NCBI GenBank assembly: GCA_963851415.1
Contig: CAWKPF010000003.1
Span: 1,550,001-1,614,000 of the forward strand
Direction of reading: 5' to 3'
DNA: 64,000 nucleotides
From: CAWKPF01 sp963851415
GTDB taxonomy: Bacteria; Acidobacteriota; Thermoanaerobaculia; Multivoradales; Multivoraceae
Part shown: piece by piece, positions 63,099 through 64,000 of the stretch
Position numbering within the stretch: position 1 is the first letter of the stretch
How the letters are laid out: every line of letters starts with the position of its first letter
Translations under genes and position numbers: made by a program
The notes under the pieces: generated by a model
What the model saw: only the letters and a program-made list of their open reading frames with translations
Databases searched by the model: none
Told to the model about the DNA's origin: nothing

Positions 63099-63794
63099 TT
63101 GGACAAAGCAATCGATCCCGAACTCTCGATCTTTCATCTGTTTCGCTCGACCCTGATCAAGAAGGCCGTCATGGCGCTCACGGGAGTGGTGCTGTACGGC
63201 TTTGTCCTCGGTCACATGGTGGGCAATCTCAAGGCCTTCCAAGGCTCGGAGAAGTTCAATCACTACGCCGAGTTTCTGCGTGAGATGGGAAGCCCGTTCC
63301 TACCTCATGGAGGTGCGCTCTGGATTGCACGGATCGGCCTGCTGGCGTGCCTCGTGCTTCACGTCCTCGCGGCGTGGCAGATCACCCAGGCTCAGCGACG
63401 TGCGCGGCCAGAGCGGTATGCGGTGCGACGAGCGATCCAGATGGACTGGGCCTCGCGCAGCATGGGGTGGAGCGGTCTGGTGATCCTGATCTACGTGATC
63501 TTTCATCTGATGCATCTGACCATCGGGAATGTCCATCCGGACTTCGTTCCCGGGGATGCCTACTGGAACCTCACGACCGGTCTGGCGCAGCCGCTGGTGG
63601 CGGTCTTCTACGTGGTCGCGGTCGGTCTGCTCGGGCTGCATCTCTACCATGGGCTGTGGAGCCTCTTTCAGACCCTCGGCCTGGAGTATCCGCGCTACGA
63701 CCGGTGGAGGCGGATCTTCGCGATCACGTTCGCGGTCACCATCAGTCTCGGTTTCATGGCGGTGCCAATCGCTGTGCTCATCGGCATCCTTTGA
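63099..63794 (+). CDS. sdhC: Succinate dehydrogenase cytochrome b558 subunit
   Basis: This membrane anchor of succinate:quinone reductase has five hydrophobic helices. The b558-type motif KAVMALTGVVLYGFVLGHMV with GNLKAFQG starts the first, and haem-ligand histidines are expected in GHMVGN, LVLHVLAAW, VIFHLMHLTIGN and LHLYHGLWS. This is the di-haem single-subunit form of Bacillus- and Bacteroidetes-type enzymes, unlike proteobacterial SdhCD. The TTG at 63099 has GAGGAAGG upstream; a GTG at 63051 would add 16 residues. sdhA follows 42 bp later, as usual for this operon type. Confidence 0.9.
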   Translation: MDKAIDPELSIFHLFRSTLIKKAVMALTGVVLYGFVLGHMVGNLKAFQGSEKFNHYAEFLREMGSPFLPHGGALWIARIGLLACLVLHVLAAWQITQAQRRARPERYAVRRAIQMDWASRSMGWSGLVILIYVIFHLMHLTIGNVHPDFVPGDAYWNLTTGLAQPLVAVFYVVAVGLLGLHLYHGLWSLFQTLGLEYPRYDRWRRIFAITFAVTISLGFMAVPIAVLIGIL

Positions 63795-63836
63795 CGCACG
63801 CCCGTCGAACAGATTGAACATGAGGAGTAACGAGAG

Positions 63837-64000
63837 ATGACACTCGACGGGAAGGTGCCCGGAGGGGCGCTCGAAGAGAAGTGGGTGAGTCATCGCGACC
63901 ACCTCAAATTGGTGGCGCCGAACAACCGCCGGAAGTTCGAAGTGCTGGTCGTGGGCTCCGGCCTGGCGGGGGGGGCGCTCGCGGCTTCGCTCGGTGAGCA
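63837..64000 (+). CDS. sdhA: Succinate dehydrogenase flavoprotein subunit (5' part only)
   Basis: The first 54 codons are present before the right edge. MTLDGKVPGGALEEKWVSHR, then LKLVAPNNRRKFEVLVVGSG and LAGGALAASLGE, match the N-terminus of SdhA of the b558-linked type, with the FAD-binding VVGSGLAGG motif intact. It would oxidise succinate to fumarate in the TCA cycle and pass electrons to SdhB and the SdhC haems. GAGGAG lies about 8 bases before the ATG. Confidence 0.95.
   Translation, partial: MTLDGKVPGGALEEKWVSHRDHLKLVAPNNRRKFEVLVVGSGLAGGALAASLGE

Overview
The window is 64 kb of GC-rich chromosome, densely coding and mostly well behaved. TonB-dependent receptors, RND pumps with a lipoprotein adaptor, a LolA-like protein and many exported or lipid-anchored proteins point to a double-membrane (Gram-negative) bacterium. 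The cytochrome b558-type SdhC followed by a matching SdhA, PQQ-type beta-propellers, S9 peptidases, a carboxypeptidase-regulatory/TPR protein, a GSCIRDN-type glycosyltransferase and a bacterial topoisomerase VI pair suggest an Acidobacteriota-like or related environmental lineage. That placement is inference: there is no rRNA or other phylogenetic marker here. I saw no tRNA, rRNA, CRISPR array, insertion sequence or prophage.

Layout. 1-2.3 kb: a DUF4230-like membrane protein leaving the left edge, head-to-head with a dynamin-like GTPase. 2.5-17.2 kb: a plus-strand block of eleven genes: three exported beta-propellers, an iron-type alcohol dehydrogenase, a HemN-like radical SAM protein, a TonB receptor, a flavin-halogenase-like oxidoreductase, a DUF3311/sodium:solute symporter pair, a glycosyltransferase and a hot-dog thioesterase. 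The last five overlap by 1-4 bases and look like one translationally coupled unit. This block is the best candidate for an uncharacterised system, possibly making, modifying or recovering a small molecule. 17.3-24.3 kb: an LD-carboxypeptidase, an HNH-family protein that has lost its histidines, a LolD/MacB-type ABC transporter and an alanine-rich lipoprotein. 24.6-28 kb: a secreted beta-helix protein coupled to an exported HMA-domain protein, then a minus-strand PPOX/HsmA/DUF2750 group.

28.4-42.2 kb: mixed housekeeping and accessory genes: two S9 peptidases (one coupled to a SixA phosphatase), ankyrin, SPFH, two alpha/beta hydrolases, a scramblase-like protein, a DUF2911 protein and a TPR protein. 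42.3-57.6 kb: a CCA-type nucleotidyltransferase, then an envelope cassette of two RND pumps around one adaptor, a coiled-coil protein, a LolA-like protein, a second TonB receptor and a LytS-type sensor kinase. A 45-codon leader with a strong ribosome binding site overlaps the start of the first pump. 57.8-60.9 kb: topoisomerase VI subunits B and A, the A subunit with a lysine/alanine-rich, histone-H1-like tail. 60.9-64 kb: a polytopic glycosyltransferase-like protein, then sdhC and the start of sdhA leaving the right edge.

Start codons were chosen from ribosome binding sites, overlaps and family N-termini. GTG and TTG starts are common, especially at coupled junctions. Functions are assigned from motifs read by eye, with no database search.
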